Part shown: positions 25,021-36,888 of the stretch, one piece after another
Numbering within the stretch: position 1 is the stretch's first letter
Layout of the letters: each line of letters starts with the position of its first letter
Assembly (NCBI GenBank): GCA_958496175.1
Contig: OY292278.1
Location: 8,804,001-8,868,000 of the forward strand
Direction: 5' to 3'
Source of the DNA: Sisyra terminalis
Taxonomy: Eukaryota; Arthropoda; Insecta; Neuroptera; Sisyridae
DNA length: 64,000 nt
Program-made: the position numbers and the translations under genes
The notes under the pieces: generated by a model
The model's input: only the letters and a program-made list of their open reading frames with translations
What the model was told of the DNA's origin: nothing
Database searches by the model: none

Positions 25021-25278
25021 TGGATCCTTAAGTATTAACAAAAGCTGTACTAAGAGAACTTGGCAAGTATACACTTGAAATTGCTGGAGATCATAAAATG
25101 GACGAATCAAATTATAAAAGTTGCAGTACTGAAAATTAACAACAATGGTAGAATTATTGCGGAATTCGGAAGAATAAAAGTAGTAAGCTTAGAAGAATTC
25201 AAAAAACAGAACGAAAAAATGGGCCATCCAGACATGAAGAGCTTTACAGGAAACAGCTTTTTGGCGTATAATCGCTAA
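25021..25278 (+). repeat. Family D repeat, single copy in opposite orientation
   Basis: Reads GGATCCTTAAGTATTAACAA through GAAATTGCTGGAGATCATAA, AATGGACGAATC and CATCCAGACATGAAGAGC, the complement of the 22215-23030 units. A 72-codon frame (25060-25278) includes KLLEIIKWTN, a string also found in the minus-strand frame at 22893-23078, which hints at a once-coding ancestor. Identity unknown. Confidence 0.7.
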
Positions 25279-25280
25279 TT

Positions 25281-26880
25281 TTGTTTCAAAGTTTAAATTT
25301 TGTACGACAATAGAACATAATAATGGAACAAAAAAGTATACCTATTATTAAAAATAACCAGATCCGAGATTAAAATAAATATTAATTGTTGTGGGTTAAT
25401 TTTCCGGTGACGATATCATAATGCGTTAATTTCTGTGTGAGGAATTTTCTATTGGGCAACTATCATGGAACCATTATTAAGTAGTATGAATTGGTTTTTA
25501 GTTTTATTTTATAGAATGAAAAACCAAACAAAAGTCGATTACTATGGATGACTGGAAAATTATAGTTTAAAATATTAAATAAGTTTTTCAGGATTGAAAA
25601 TAAACTACAAATCACAAGTTACCACGATGATAAAAGATTATTGATACTAAAAACTAATATTCACGGTTCCGCATATTCGCAGATTTTGCTCTAAACCTTT
25701 TTTTTTCAAAATTTCGGCACTTTTGGGAAATCCTTAGCAGAAAAACACGTTAACCCGCGTCCTCAATGGTTAACAATTGTAAAATAAAGTATTACTACTT
25801 AGTTTCTAAGCAAAGATTGCCTTTATGAATGTTTTTATGAAGCATACGTTGGAGTACCTATAAACAATAAGCTTGGCACTTTAAAATTATATCAATAATT
25901 CGTTTTTTTTAGGATTTGTTTAGGGCAAAGAATTGTAGTCCCTATGAATAGTAAGGAAATATTATAGAGAAAAATTTAAAATATAGAGATTTTTGTTGAC
26001 ATTTTTTTTTTCAAATTGATCAAAGTGTTTAGTGGGAAAATTTTCCCAAAAATATTCAAAGAAAAAAGATATTTTTGAACTGAAAAGTTGAGAAGAATTT
26101 GGGCTCTCTAGTTACAAATATCATCGGGAAATTTTGTAAATGGTATTTTAGATTTTTGATCGTAAAATGATTACTTTCCGAAAGTTATAGAAAATCTTTT
26201 TTTTCCAATTATTAATCAGTATAACACATTTTAAGAGCTATTTTCATTCAAGAAATAATTCAGCATACTTTTATCGTACTTATTAAAAATTTATTTACTT
26301 TGAATTAAGTGCAAGTCTTTGTCATTTATCTTTTAGTATACTAACTAATTACGTTATTACTAATATTACGTTATTTATATTCAATAAACATTTTTTTATC
26401 TTTTCCAGATCGATAACTCAATACTGCAGCTAAAAACTAGAAGATAAAGCAATTTCGATTGGGAAAACTTCATATTGAGCTCATTGTAACAACCAAGCAA
26501 ACGAAGATAATAGATAGTAACATATAATTTAAGAGGTTAATCTACAAAGTACTAGTAATTGTGTCTAGTAATACATTTTGGAAAAAAAATCAATTTGTAT
26601 TACTAAAAAAATTGGTATAACAAAAACTTAGTCTTAATCTTTATTTTCATAATCATATTTTAAAAGATATGTTTATTCATACCACTTTATAATTTGAATT
26701 GCAAAGCAAAAGTATACGAAAGAATTTTATTTTAAAAGCCGAAGTTCAAGCGATTGCTAATAATTAAGCTTAATATTTAAGTATATCTCTTAATCTAAGA
26801 TTACAAATATAAAACTAATTGTTCAGCAATAATACCAGCATTCATTTCTATGCATTGCTTATTAATTATAAAATATTTAA
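25281..26880. other. AT-rich non-coding DNA, no feature seen
   Basis: No ORF or repeat that I can delimit. Confidence 0.5.
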
Positions 26881-26899
26881 ATGATTTAAAAATTTGATG

Positions 26900-27000
26900 T
26901 TTGTAATAGAGTACCTGAAGAAGCTGTGAAAGTGGCGAAACGTTGTACAAAAAAATTAAAAAAAACATCAATTATTAAAAAGTATCCAGAAAATAAGAAT
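26900..27000 (+). repeat. Solo repeat arm with CTGAAGAAG-hairpin-GAAACGTTG signature
   Basis: ACCTGAAGAAGC, then TGTGAAAGTG, then GCGAAACGTTGTAC (26913-26949). Downstream the sequence is A-rich. It resembles families C and E in the signature only; no second arm was found nearby. Confidence 0.55.
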
Positions 27001-28370
27001 CATTAATGTATAATAAAACCATGGATAAGAATACCAGCAATATTAATTATAAATTGTACTTACCGATTCGGTAATTGATTGGACAAAAAACTACAAATTT
27101 CTATTGTAGAAATTTAACAAAATTATAATTTCTTAAAGATATTGAAAAAAAATAAGCTTTATATGGATAATTCTGTTAAAATTATTAATGCCATTCAATA
27201 ATATTGAAAAATGTGCTAAAAAGCTCTCAAAAGTTTAAAGTACTGTGGTGGAATTGCGTATTAATTAAACAGTCGGCAGTTTTTCGAAGATAATTCTTCC
27301 AAAAGATAGATACATAAATTTTTCATTTATTTACTTTAAAGAAACCCAAAAAACAATAATTTGCTTAGTTTCATAAATTAATAAAAGTTTTGGGCATCCA
27401 TAAATATGCAATTATATTGCATATTATAATTGTATATTAAGTACCTAATTGAAATCAAAGCGAGTACCAAGTTCTATACGAGCTTAATTGAAATTTAGTT
27501 GTAATTTGTTCTGCAAATTAAATTTATAACTTGGTAAATTAGAACTCAGTGCAATTGTTAAAGAAAAATTATTTTTTTATTTTTTTTTTTTTATTAAAAT
27601 ATTATTGTCTTCTATACAAAATTCTAGTATAATATGCAATATGCGCACAAAATAAAATAAAATAAATCAGTTAAAAATTAGGAAAAATATTGAATTTCAA
27701 TTTATTAATTTTTTACTTTTTATCATTAGATATGATAATTTCACCAGGTAAACAACAAATTTTGTCATGATATCGAAACATTGGAAACCAAAGAAAATAA
27801 GTTTTTTTTAAATCAATTTATTAATTGAAGGTATATTCCTAACTTTAAAGTATATAAGAACAAGATATTAGTTTTATTTCAATTTTTTTATGGTACAGCT
27901 CTGGATTCATTTGTACCGAGCTTTAATATTGTTTCACGTATTGTAATATGTTTTAGTTGAATATCTCTAGTGAATCATATTAAAATTATGATTAGAATTG
28001 TCGGAAAAGTTTCTAATAACTGATTGACCAAAATTTAGAATAGTAACTTTACAAACTTAAATTTCATAACGATTTTTATTAACAACTTAATCGTGTGACT
28101 CGTAAAATACAAGTCTAGATCTAAAAACAAAAACATTATCGTACAAACCCACATTTTTTTTTTAATATTCTCTTCTATAATTTTAGTAGATTGCGCTATA
28201 TGGTAACGTTAGAAACCTACTAGAATTCCATACATATCAGCATTGATTACTGACATTAAATCGCTAAAAATTACCGATGTAAAAAGGTTTTTATATCGAA
28301 ACACAATTCTCATTAAAGTCACGCATAAACTTAATATTGTTATGACCCTCTCTTCGATTATTTTCATTTA
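27001..28370. other. AT-rich non-coding DNA, no feature seen
   Basis: No coding signal or delimitable repeat. Confidence 0.5.
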
Positions 28371-29300
28371 TATATTGCGTGTTAAATAGCGGCACTCAGC
28401 TTCACCATTGAAAACGGTACAACCCTATGGAGAAAAAAAATCAAAAATCAATTTGAAATATTAAGTGGAATAATGAGAAATGGAATTGATCTTTTAGTTT
28501 ACCAAGAATATTACGATTTATTTAATAGTAGATCGTTAAAATGGATGAGAAAAACTTAAAAAAATCAATATTTTTCTTGGCAGTGGGACTCAAATCCGTT
28601 TATTTTTAAATTAAACTGATTTAATCTTTCAATTTGCCTAACGAACTAGAGATGTTTGGTCAGAATTTCGTCGAATCGTGGCCAAAACCCTCGACGCTAA
28701 ATTAATTGTGCTATAATCAATTTATATAAAAATGGATTCGCCTGTCTTCGTTTTGTCTTATTTAAGACCCAAAATAAAAGTGTTCAATCGAATGGTATTT
28801 AGTTGAAGACTCTTTGTTCACATTTTATTCGGAATTCTTCGTGTGAATCAAACCAAACGGAGACCGCCTGAAAGAATGAAGTCATTTGGAACCACATGAA
28901 TTTTCTACAGCCTAAACGATTTCTTAATAGTACCGGAAACGTTTCGATAAATATCAGAGAGAAAATTTTTTTTCGGGCTTAAGTATTTTTAATTATTGTT
29001 TCAGGTGGGACCCAATGTACAACGTCGTAAATATCACGATGATTTTTTCAGTAGCCAATGCTAATTAAGCTCGAAGTGTGGTTATAAATATTAATTTTGA
29101 AAAAATCGCTAATAAATTTGTTTGTATTGGACAAATGGATAAATATGGCGGCTGGGTTGTTAGCTTGGTTTATTTGTCGGCGTTTCACCTTTATAAGACG
29201 AAATAAAATCAAATTAGAAACAATACTTTATGTTTTATTGAAGTCTGAAATACTTTGTTAGTGGGTACCTACGTTTTCCGCCATTAGAATGTGACCGTAC
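28371..29300. other. 5' flanking DNA of the homeobox gene; candidate proximal regulatory region
   Basis: Unique sequence immediately upstream of the promoter, without any of the window's repeats. Composition becomes steadily more balanced toward the exon. No ORF. A cis-regulatory role is inferred from position. Confidence 0.35.
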
Positions 29301-29772
29301 CGGTGCATTCGTGTTTATTATTGAAGAAAAGTGTATGGGTAACGTTGAGTGTATTTGTAAAGAAACATCTTATCTGAAAGCTCATAAAACATCTAACTAT
29401 TTCCACTTACCGCTTCCTAAGTGCTTCGCACTCATTCCCATCATTGGTCGCCAGCCATTCGGTAGAGTTCTTCTCTGCACCAATCGCGTGAAGTTGGTTT
29501 TTCCGACGCATACTATATGGTATTTACGGAAAGCTACGATTGGATGTCGGGTAATACCGCGGTCGGCCTTTGGGCGGTTCATTCAAAACAATCTCTTCGT
29601 TTCGGCTCTGACAAGACAAGATTTAACACACAATCACTTGTTTCTTAGCCATTGAAGTGAAATGCACGTGGAATTCGATTCCCGGTGGCTCGTGTGTCCC
29701 CCCGGCTCATTCATACGTGATACCAACAAAATTTATGTGCTAGTTTTTCCGAATTTCACCCTTTAAGCGTCA
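29301..29772 (+). promoter_or_regulatory. Probable promoter region of the ladybird-like gene
   Basis: A GC-richer block with CpG-containing runs (ACCGCGGTCGGCCTTTGGGCGG at about 29557-29578, CCCCCCGGCTC at about 29698) directly upstream of the leader. No TATA box at a convincing distance. CAACAGTGTGAT at 29771 resembles the ACAGT/TCAGT initiators common in insect genes, so transcription might begin near 29773; this is a guess from motif alone. Open frames on both strands here (29311-29655 +, 29397-29582 -) reflect composition and have no domain. Confidence 0.4.
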
Positions 29773-29899
29773 ACAGTGTGATGGTTTATGTGTGAAAAAC
29801 TCAAGTTTTACTAACTAAATGTTTTCGTGAAAGTGCTAAATTGGTGTAACATTTTTCGGATATTTACAATCAAGAAAAAACAGTTTAGTTGATAGAATT
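29773..29899 (+). promoter_or_regulatory. 5' leader with two minimal upstream ORFs
   Basis: Two short upstream ORFs precede the main start: ATGGTTTATGTGTGA at 29781-29795 (4 codons) and ATGTTTTCGTGA at 29819-29830 (3 codons). An in-frame stop (TAA, 29837-29839) precedes the main ATG at 29900, so that ATG is the first possible start of its frame. The leader length depends on the unproven start site. Confidence 0.5.
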
Positions 29900-30899
29900 A
29901 TGCAGGATACTGAAATGGTTCCTTATTCCCAAAAGTCGTTTGGTAGTCCAGATGGTGGTGGTGGTGGTTCTACTCGATCGAACAGTCCGACGGGAATACC
30001 AATGTCGTCGCCACAACGTTCTACAGACTTATCCCGTCGTTGCAATGATGACAATGTAAGTGATGACGAAATCAGTGTGGGATGTCCAAGTCCGGCATTA
30101 ACGCCAAAAAACTACGAAGAATCAAATAACAGTCGTGTGAGTTACAATGAAATGGACGATGTGGATGACACCGAAGGTGATGACGATTCAAATCAAAAGG
30201 AATTCTCATCCGATGATTATTTCAAGCCGTTGAAACGACTAAAAATGATCAATCTGGCCGCGGAAAAGCGGATATCATCCCCAACGGTAGAACCGGATCC
30301 TGATCTAGAACCGGATCGAACATCCGAGCACGGCGTGAAGAGCTTTTCCATCATGGACATATTGAATCACAGGCCGACGACAACGCGGTCGTCCCAAAAC
30401 TCCTCGACTCCAGCCCGAATCGTCCGTCCATGGGATCTGGAACCAGAAACTCCGACCCATCCATCGGCGTTGAATCCGCCAAATCCTGAGTTAATCGTCC
30501 ACCATCACCACCATCCGCATCCTGTTCACCATCCCGGCGTTCCTGCTCACATGGCACCGCATCACGCCGCCCAACATTTCGAAAGATTTCATCGGCAGTT
30601 GAAGGCGGCCCAACATTTGGCATTGTTGCGACCCGATTTTGCCGCGAGTTACACAAGTGAAACAGGATCGGATCGATCTAGTTCCGTGACAAGTGATTGC
30701 TGCTCGCCGGATATTGTTCCGACGTCGTCGTCAACGTCCTCTTCAATTCGCCATAATAACAATAACAGCAGCAGTAACAATAACAATCATCGGCAGCAAG
30801 CTGCCGGCCAAAAAGGACCTCCAGGATCCACACCACTGGACGCCCTGTTTCAAATGACATCGAAAACGTTTGACTCCAACAACGGTGAAGCCAGCGGAG
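29900..30899 (+). CDS. lb: Ladybird/Lbx-family homeobox protein, N-terminal coding exon (partial gene)
   Basis: Encodes about 333 residues of a probable nuclear transcription factor before a splice donor. Seen in order: a Gly run (19-23) and Ser/Pro-rich start; an acidic stretch (about 84-106, DDVDDTEGDDD); KPLKRLKM (109-116); an Engrailed-homology-1 repressor motif KSFSIMDILNHRP (147-159), close to the FSIEDILNKP of vertebrate Lbx; RIVRPWDLEPETP (173-185); a His/Pro tract (201-222); poly-Ser and poly-Asn tracts (260-300); and TPLDALFQMTSKTF (311-324), matching the LExLASKTF motif that precedes the homeodomain in Lbx proteins. EH1 motifs recruit Groucho co-repressors; in insects ladybird genes act in muscle, heart and neural fate (family knowledge). 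The homeodomain must lie on a downstream exon. The frame reads into TAG at 30902 if unspliced. Composition is clearly coding, unlike the flanks. Alternative: another NK-class gene, but the two motifs together favour Lbx. Confidence 0.85.
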
Positions 30900-30905
30900 G
30901 TTAGT
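30900..30905 (+). other. Predicted 5' splice donor of intron 1
   Basis: GGAG|GTTAGT, a good donor match directly before the in-frame TAG. Splicing here leaves one base of a codon in the exon (phase 1). The intron would extend beyond the right edge, more than 33 kb, because no homeodomain exon is seen downstream. Confidence 0.7.
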
Positions 30906-31670
30906 ACCGGCGACTTTTTAATTTTCATCCCCAAACGCAAATATTTGTCTTAAATCAAGCCAAAACGTTTTTTCATCCCTTAAGCTCAATGACGAATTGA
31001 AGTCTTTAAAAATACAAAGATTTACTTCCTAAAAATCCTTCCTAAATCCTTATTGCCAGAAGTTATGATAGTCAAATACTTATACCTACTACATCTTAAG
31101 AGTTTAAAATTTGTAATACAAATATTGATCTTTTCAATATGAAAGAAAAATGTAGAAAAAAATATAATGGAACTATTCGGCAAACTAATTTTCGCTATAG
31201 TAAACCAACTGAAGAAAATTTTCTTGAAATTTTCATAACACTTTATTTTTCAATACTTTCCTAATGGTTTTCGCAAAACTTTTATTAATTATCACGCATA
31301 AATGCAACAGGAGACCAAAAAGCTCCCAGAAGATGAGCTTTATCGCTATCTACCTATTATCATAAGCTATCGCTATTTCTAGGGAAACTTATTTAAAAAA
31401 ACCATTGAAATCCTTTTTCTAAATTGAATTTAGGCGCAATATAGGCTTTTTACGTTATTGATATAATTAGTTTTTAAGGCTGAATTTTAGCGACGCGATT
31501 CCACTATCCATCCATTGTGACCAAAAAGTTATATAGCTTAGTAACTGTAGTAGCTATAGTTAATAACTTTAAATTACCATAAATACTTTTAAACCTGTGT
31601 TATGGTCTTTTAAAAAAATCGCTTCTTAAAAAAGAAATTTTTGAGTCGATAGAATATTAGAAATTTTTAT
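30906..31670. other. Intron 1, AT-rich, no feature seen
   Basis: No coding signal or repeat that I can delimit. Confidence 0.5.
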
Positions 31671-31673
31671 CCA

Positions 31674-31833
31674 AGCTTGGCCAACATACGATCCGTGAAA
31701 GCTCTTCATCCGGCCCGCTGACATGTTAAGCTTTAGCTTTACTGCTTAACATTTTCTTTGACCAGCGACGGAAATAAAATTGTCAAATTTTGTCTTCTAC
31801 AAAGTCTAAAGTCTTGTTGGAGACCACTGCTTT
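31674..31833. mobile_element. Possible hAT-type MITE fragment
   Basis: The left part reads AGCTTGGCCAACATACGATCCGTG ... CATCCGGCCCGCTGAC and the right end reads GTTGGAGACCACTG. These resemble the CAGTGGTCTCCAACC...GGCCCGC style of hAT non-autonomous elements. The two termini match only weakly and no 8-bp duplication was found. Confidence 0.4.
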
Positions 31834-33590
31834 AAACTATTAAATAATTGGAGCTTTTTTAAAAATTTTCTATTCATTCTATGTTTGGGATATAAGGATA
31901 GAGGTTTCAGTATCATTATTTAAGAATCATTAGAAAGAAGTTTAAGTACTAACTACAATAATAGAAAGCTTAAAAATGCTGAAGATAATAAGTCAATATT
32001 TAATGTTTTTCGGCGATTTTTATTTTGAGTTTTTTGATAATTCCTTAGTTGTTTAATTGTTATATTAATTTCATTTAAAATTTAGTGAATAGTCCAAAGA
32101 AAAACTTAATTTTCTAGGGAAGAAAGTATTAGTTGGAATCAACTTTCAGTAGAGCTTTAGAAAGTTTAAAAAATAGGATCTTTCTACCTAAATTCTATAC
32201 AGAATTATCAATTGTAATACTTTTTTTTTCAAAAATAATTTAAATAACCAAGTGGAAACAATTCTCACAAATATTTCAGTGGATTCTATCACTCAATTTG
32301 GATTTCAACAATTGATTTTTCACAGAAATTTAAGGGAATATTCTCTTAATATTCATTGTTTTGAATTGGTTTGTTCTATTTCATTTTTGAAACGGTTTTT
32401 CCTCAAAAAAAAATTAAATTTGATTATATAAAAGACCGTATTAAAGTTGATATATGAAAATAATATACAAAGTTTGGTTGAATATTAGATTTATTGAAAA
32501 GGACTGCGGATTTGTCACAATTGTTTTGTGGTTTTTCCGCGGAACAATTTTCCTCAAAAATCTTTTCCAATTAATTTAGGGACTAAAGAGATTTTCTTTA
32601 AATTCTTTTATCATAAAGTTTTGTAGTTAAAGTTTGCTCAATTGAAACTTGAATATTTTTAAAGGAAATAGTAGTTTCCTTAAGAAAATGGGCTCAAATT
32701 ACTTATTATTAGATCTAGTTTAAGCCCATAAGTTAATAAAGATTGTTTTACATTTATTTTATTTTAAAAAAAATGTTTTATTATCAAGAACTTAAGTTTT
32801 TGAAATAACAAATTTGCAATTGAAATATTTCACACTTGAAAAAATCAAATTTTTGAGCCTAAAAGCACTGAATTTAATCTATGCGAAATTTCCCAAAACT
32901 TATGCTGTAAAATGTGGCCGCTTAGATTCCTAAAGTTTCCGGTTTATATTTATTCAAAAACAATAATGCAAGTTATTTATAAAGAAAGCTTATCAAAAAT
33001 ATATTGAGCCGGTTAAAAATTTAAAATTTACCCTTAAAGATGTTTTTTTGTATGCAATATTAATCAATAGAAATTATATTTCTTAACACCATAATTCCAG
33101 GCTGGAAATTAAATCAAACCTGTGAAAACTCTAGTTTCCTATTTATTGCATCAATATATTAAATTTTTAACATTTTTAAGATTCTTCTTGAAAATTCTTT
33201 TGCCATACCTTCCTATTAATAGTGGGAAGTTGATTTTATTGCAAGTTTTCTAATTTAAATGCAGAACTTATAAATCAACTTTTAGCAACGAATATCTTAT
33301 GCTTAATTAGACATTATTTTTTTATATCTATATTTAATCAATTATGCACATTTTGATGTTTGTTTACGGAAACTTGAAACTTGAATTGAATTTTCCAAAA
33401 TTGGTAAACCCCATAAAATATATTTGATGGTCTTTTAAAGGACTGAACACTGACTTGAAGACAATCCTGTTTAAATTCAAGCGATTATGGTATCCTTTAT
33501 ATATTCCATAACATTTGATATGCAATCGATAATATATCACTAAATATGACCCGAAGGATCCGAACCAATCGTAACTCATATTCAATGACG
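31834..33590. other. Intron 1, AT-rich, no feature seen
   Basis: Only chance frames (33364-33594, -). No repeat I can delimit. Confidence 0.5.
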
Positions 33591-35010
33591 ACATTTATTA
33601 CGAAAGAACAACAATAAAAATGGACATTACGTGGACTCGACGAGGAGATACAGAACATTTTATGGTTTCCTCAAAGCATTAATATATATATTAGAATATT
33701 AACATAAAAGAGCAAGAAGTATTCGTGTATTATATGTACATTCTGTGTCATATTTGTGGCCAATATGTCCATCACATCATCAGACAATTCGCCCATCTTT
33801 ATACAAATATAATTTTATCTTTCTATGCATAAGCAATAAACTGATTATTGCGATATTGCTAATCGTTGCATTATGATGCACATAAATATGTTGGGAAAAA
33901 TGAATTCGAACATCGAGAATTGACGACAAACGAGGCAACATGAACGGAAATATTCGCTTGTTTTCTCTCTACTTGCTCATTAATCAATCCTCATTTAATT
34001 ATTGTTAATATTACAATAATTTATTCGCTTGTTTACATATTGACATTACAATTGCACTCGTATGCACTTTTATACACTCATTGAGAGAATAATGTGTACG
34101 TCTCTCTTTTCACATGTAATTTAAATAATAATATCATATAAAACATATTTTAAATCAATTGCAAATATATATAAAAAACGATATTGTCAACGACGGAAAT
34201 TTTATTCACAAATCATATTTATAAAAATTGCCGCCTCTTTATTACCTACTTTAAGATATTATTAAATGTAAACGTATACTCAGTGTTCATCTAATATGAA
34301 AATAATAAATCGCGACATATAACTGAAGAGGCAAAATGCTTTATATGCACTTTTAATTGCATTATTATTGTTATTATTGTTATGAGTAAGTCCGCGGTTA
34401 CATTTAATATAATGCAGATATATTGCACATTGTGTGTGAACAGCGAATGACTTGAATTACGTATGATAAGCATTTTCCTTCGTGGTTTACAATAGCTTAA
34501 GAGGCCGTAATCAAGTGTTATGCAGTGGATACTTATGACCGATTCCGTTCGTAATTACTTATGTTAAATATTTTTATATTAATTTAATATAACACTAATT
34601 TTATTTTAAATAGAAACCAGATTTATGTACCTACACATGGAGACAAAATAATCATTAATCAAAACGCAAACGTTTAGATATTTTAATTAAATGCATTGGC
34701 TTTTTCGCTTGCGTAATATTACTATGATACAATCGAACCATAAAGCATTGTACCGAAGAATAAACGGTGAAAAATTATAATTAAAAACATTAAAATAATT
34801 TACTAGTATTTCAGGTGCGACTTATGAATTATCGTAAATTTAGTGGACTAAGAAAAAATCGGGCATGTTATTGTTGATGCTTATTTTATTTAATTTTGTT
34901 GTAATCCAGAATCATAATATTTACGTCTATCAAATAGTTAAATATTTTACTACAGATTAGATTGGAATGAAAATACCAAACTTTGGTGCATTGGCTGAAA
35001 TCCATTAAAG
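33591..35010. other. Unique intronic sequence; possible regulatory DNA
   Basis: Repeat-free, with mixed motifs such as TTCGCTTGTTTACATATTG (34023) containing a forkhead-like TGTTTAC, and several TAATTA/ATTA cores. Chance frame 34291-34473 (-) only. A regulatory role is inferred from lack of repeats. Confidence 0.25.
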
Positions 35011-35025
35011 TTCTACGATAAAGAT

Positions 35026-35996
35026 TAGACTGGACCAAAAAAATCGACTATTTTTTTTTTTTGAAAAGTATAACGAAAATATTGTTCAAGGTGACAAAAA
35101 AAAAAAAAATATCGGGAAAGTTTGAGTCCTTAATATTAATATTAAGAGGTCTATCATCTTTAATTTCGATTTTTTATTTGTGCTTTAATTTTTGCGTTAA
35201 TGCTGTCAAACTATCAAGATAAAAAAAATTATGTGCACATATATTTATAGAAAATTAAATTCCCTACAAAAAATTTTCCTTAAAAATTTTTGCCAGGCAA
35301 GCCGTTTCCGAATAATCAAGCTTCCGACATTGATATAATTTTTAGATTTGTCTTCTTTATTTTGGAATTTTGTAACTAACGAACTAATAAATATATAGAA
35401 ATAAACAATATAGATTCTTGAAGATAATTTAATGGTCTACAAAAAAGGTCTTTTAACATTTTTACATAAAATCACTCGTTCAAAATTGGTTCAGCAACAA
35501 AAAAAATAATTTAATTTTTCCTTCAACTTTAATTGTGAATAACTTTTGAAAAAGTGATTTTATGAAAAAATGTTAAAAAATCTTTTTTGTAGAGCATTAA
35601 ATTTCCTTCAAGAATCTGTATTGTTCATTTTTATATACTTATTTTTTCGTTAGTTACAAAACTCCAAAATAAAGAAGATAAACCTAAAAATTATATCAAT
35701 GTTTAAAGCTTGATTTTTCGGAAACGGCATGTCTGGCAAAAATTTTCTAAGAAACATTTTTTGTAGGGAATTTAATTTTCTATAAATATATATGCAGTTG
35801 AATTTTTTACCTTGATAGTTTGACAACATTGACGTAAAAATGAAAGCACAAATAAAAAATCGGAATTAATGATGATAGACCTCTTAATATTAATATTAAC
35901 GGGGCTCAAACCTTCCCGATATTTGTTTTTCCCCTTGAACAATATTTTCGATATACTTTTCAAAAAAAAAGTAGTCGATTTTTTGGGCCCAGTCTA
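35026..35996. mobile_element. Foldback DNA transposon with 8-bp target duplication (hAT-like)
   Basis: A 971-bp near-complete inverted repeat. Ends are TAGACTGGACC-AAAAAAATCGAC and GTCGATTTTTTGGGCCCAGTCTA. The exact 8-bp direct repeat ATAAAGAT flanks it (35018-35025 and 35997-36004), as expected for hAT (or P) type insertion. Each arm carries the perfect palindrome built on CTTAATATTAATATTAAG or a close variant (about 35132, 35881), and stretches such as GGAAAGTTTGAG, CTATCAAGATAA and AAGCCGTTTCCGAATAATC with their complements. No transposase. Related sequence lies at 10590-10700 and in family F (48430-49155, 63020-63560). Confidence 0.85.
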
Positions 35997-36004
35997 ATAA
36001 AGAT

Positions 36005-36888
36005 CTTACTATATACTATAAATTTAAAATCTAAATGTTCAAAGTATATAGTCGTGAGTTTATAGGACAAAATACAAGTTAATATGCTTAGAAAAATTAA
36101 CTTTAAATTCCTCAATATTTCTCTGTATAAATTTACTTACCTTTTGGCCTAACAATACTATTTTTTTAAAAATAAAACCAAATGTTTAAAAGAGTAAGTA
36201 CATCAGGAAAAAGAGCAAATTTTTTTAAGTGAACAAAAAAAAAATCAACTTTTCCAAAGAATATTTCGTTAGGGTAAAAACCGCAACTCTTCAAATGACA
36301 ATAAATTATAAAAGAACATACTTCAAGGGAAATAATAATAATAATAAATTGAGTTATCAAAGTTCTTTAAAAAACTTTCAAAAGACAACAATTGTATTTC
36401 ATTGTTTAACATTGTATTTCCATTTTTACATTTGACAAATATTTTTTAGTCAATTCTTTGATGAAAATCTTACTTCAACTTTGCAAAATGTAACCTATTA
36501 TCTAGCAAATAATTGCGGGAAAAAAACGGGATTCAAAGGAACCAGAATCTATTTAGAACTTTCTCTTCAGAGGGAAAGGAAAAATGGAAAAACGGTTGTA
36601 GACTTAAAAAACGATTGAAATTATAACTCTGATTAAAAAGTAAAGAAAAACTTCCAAAAAAATGTATTTGTTAATTGTTAATTGTTAAAAATGTTTCTTA
36701 CTCTTAAAATTACGATACAGAACCATATGCTCTAACTAATATGCATTCTAATTTTGTTTTATATTGCTAAAATATTTAATTCTCAATTAATATTTTACCA
36801 TCATCAATTTTGCTTACTCCACTTGAGAAACTTAAATATACCTATATAGATTTTAATTTAAATTTTTATGTACGCATTTTGTACGAAT
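36005..36888. other. Intron 1, AT-rich, no feature seen
   Basis: Two overlapping chance frames on opposite strands (36166-36435), no domain. Confidence 0.5.

Noticed and set aside
29311..29655. 114-codon ORF just upstream of the homeobox exon
   Set aside because: No domain, in-frame stop separates it from the main ORF, and the opposite strand is open too; best explained by the GC-richer promoter region.
35491..35510. TGGTTCAGCAAC resembling the homeodomain WFQN codons
   Set aside because: Lies in the foldback transposon and the surrounding translation does not match a homeodomain.
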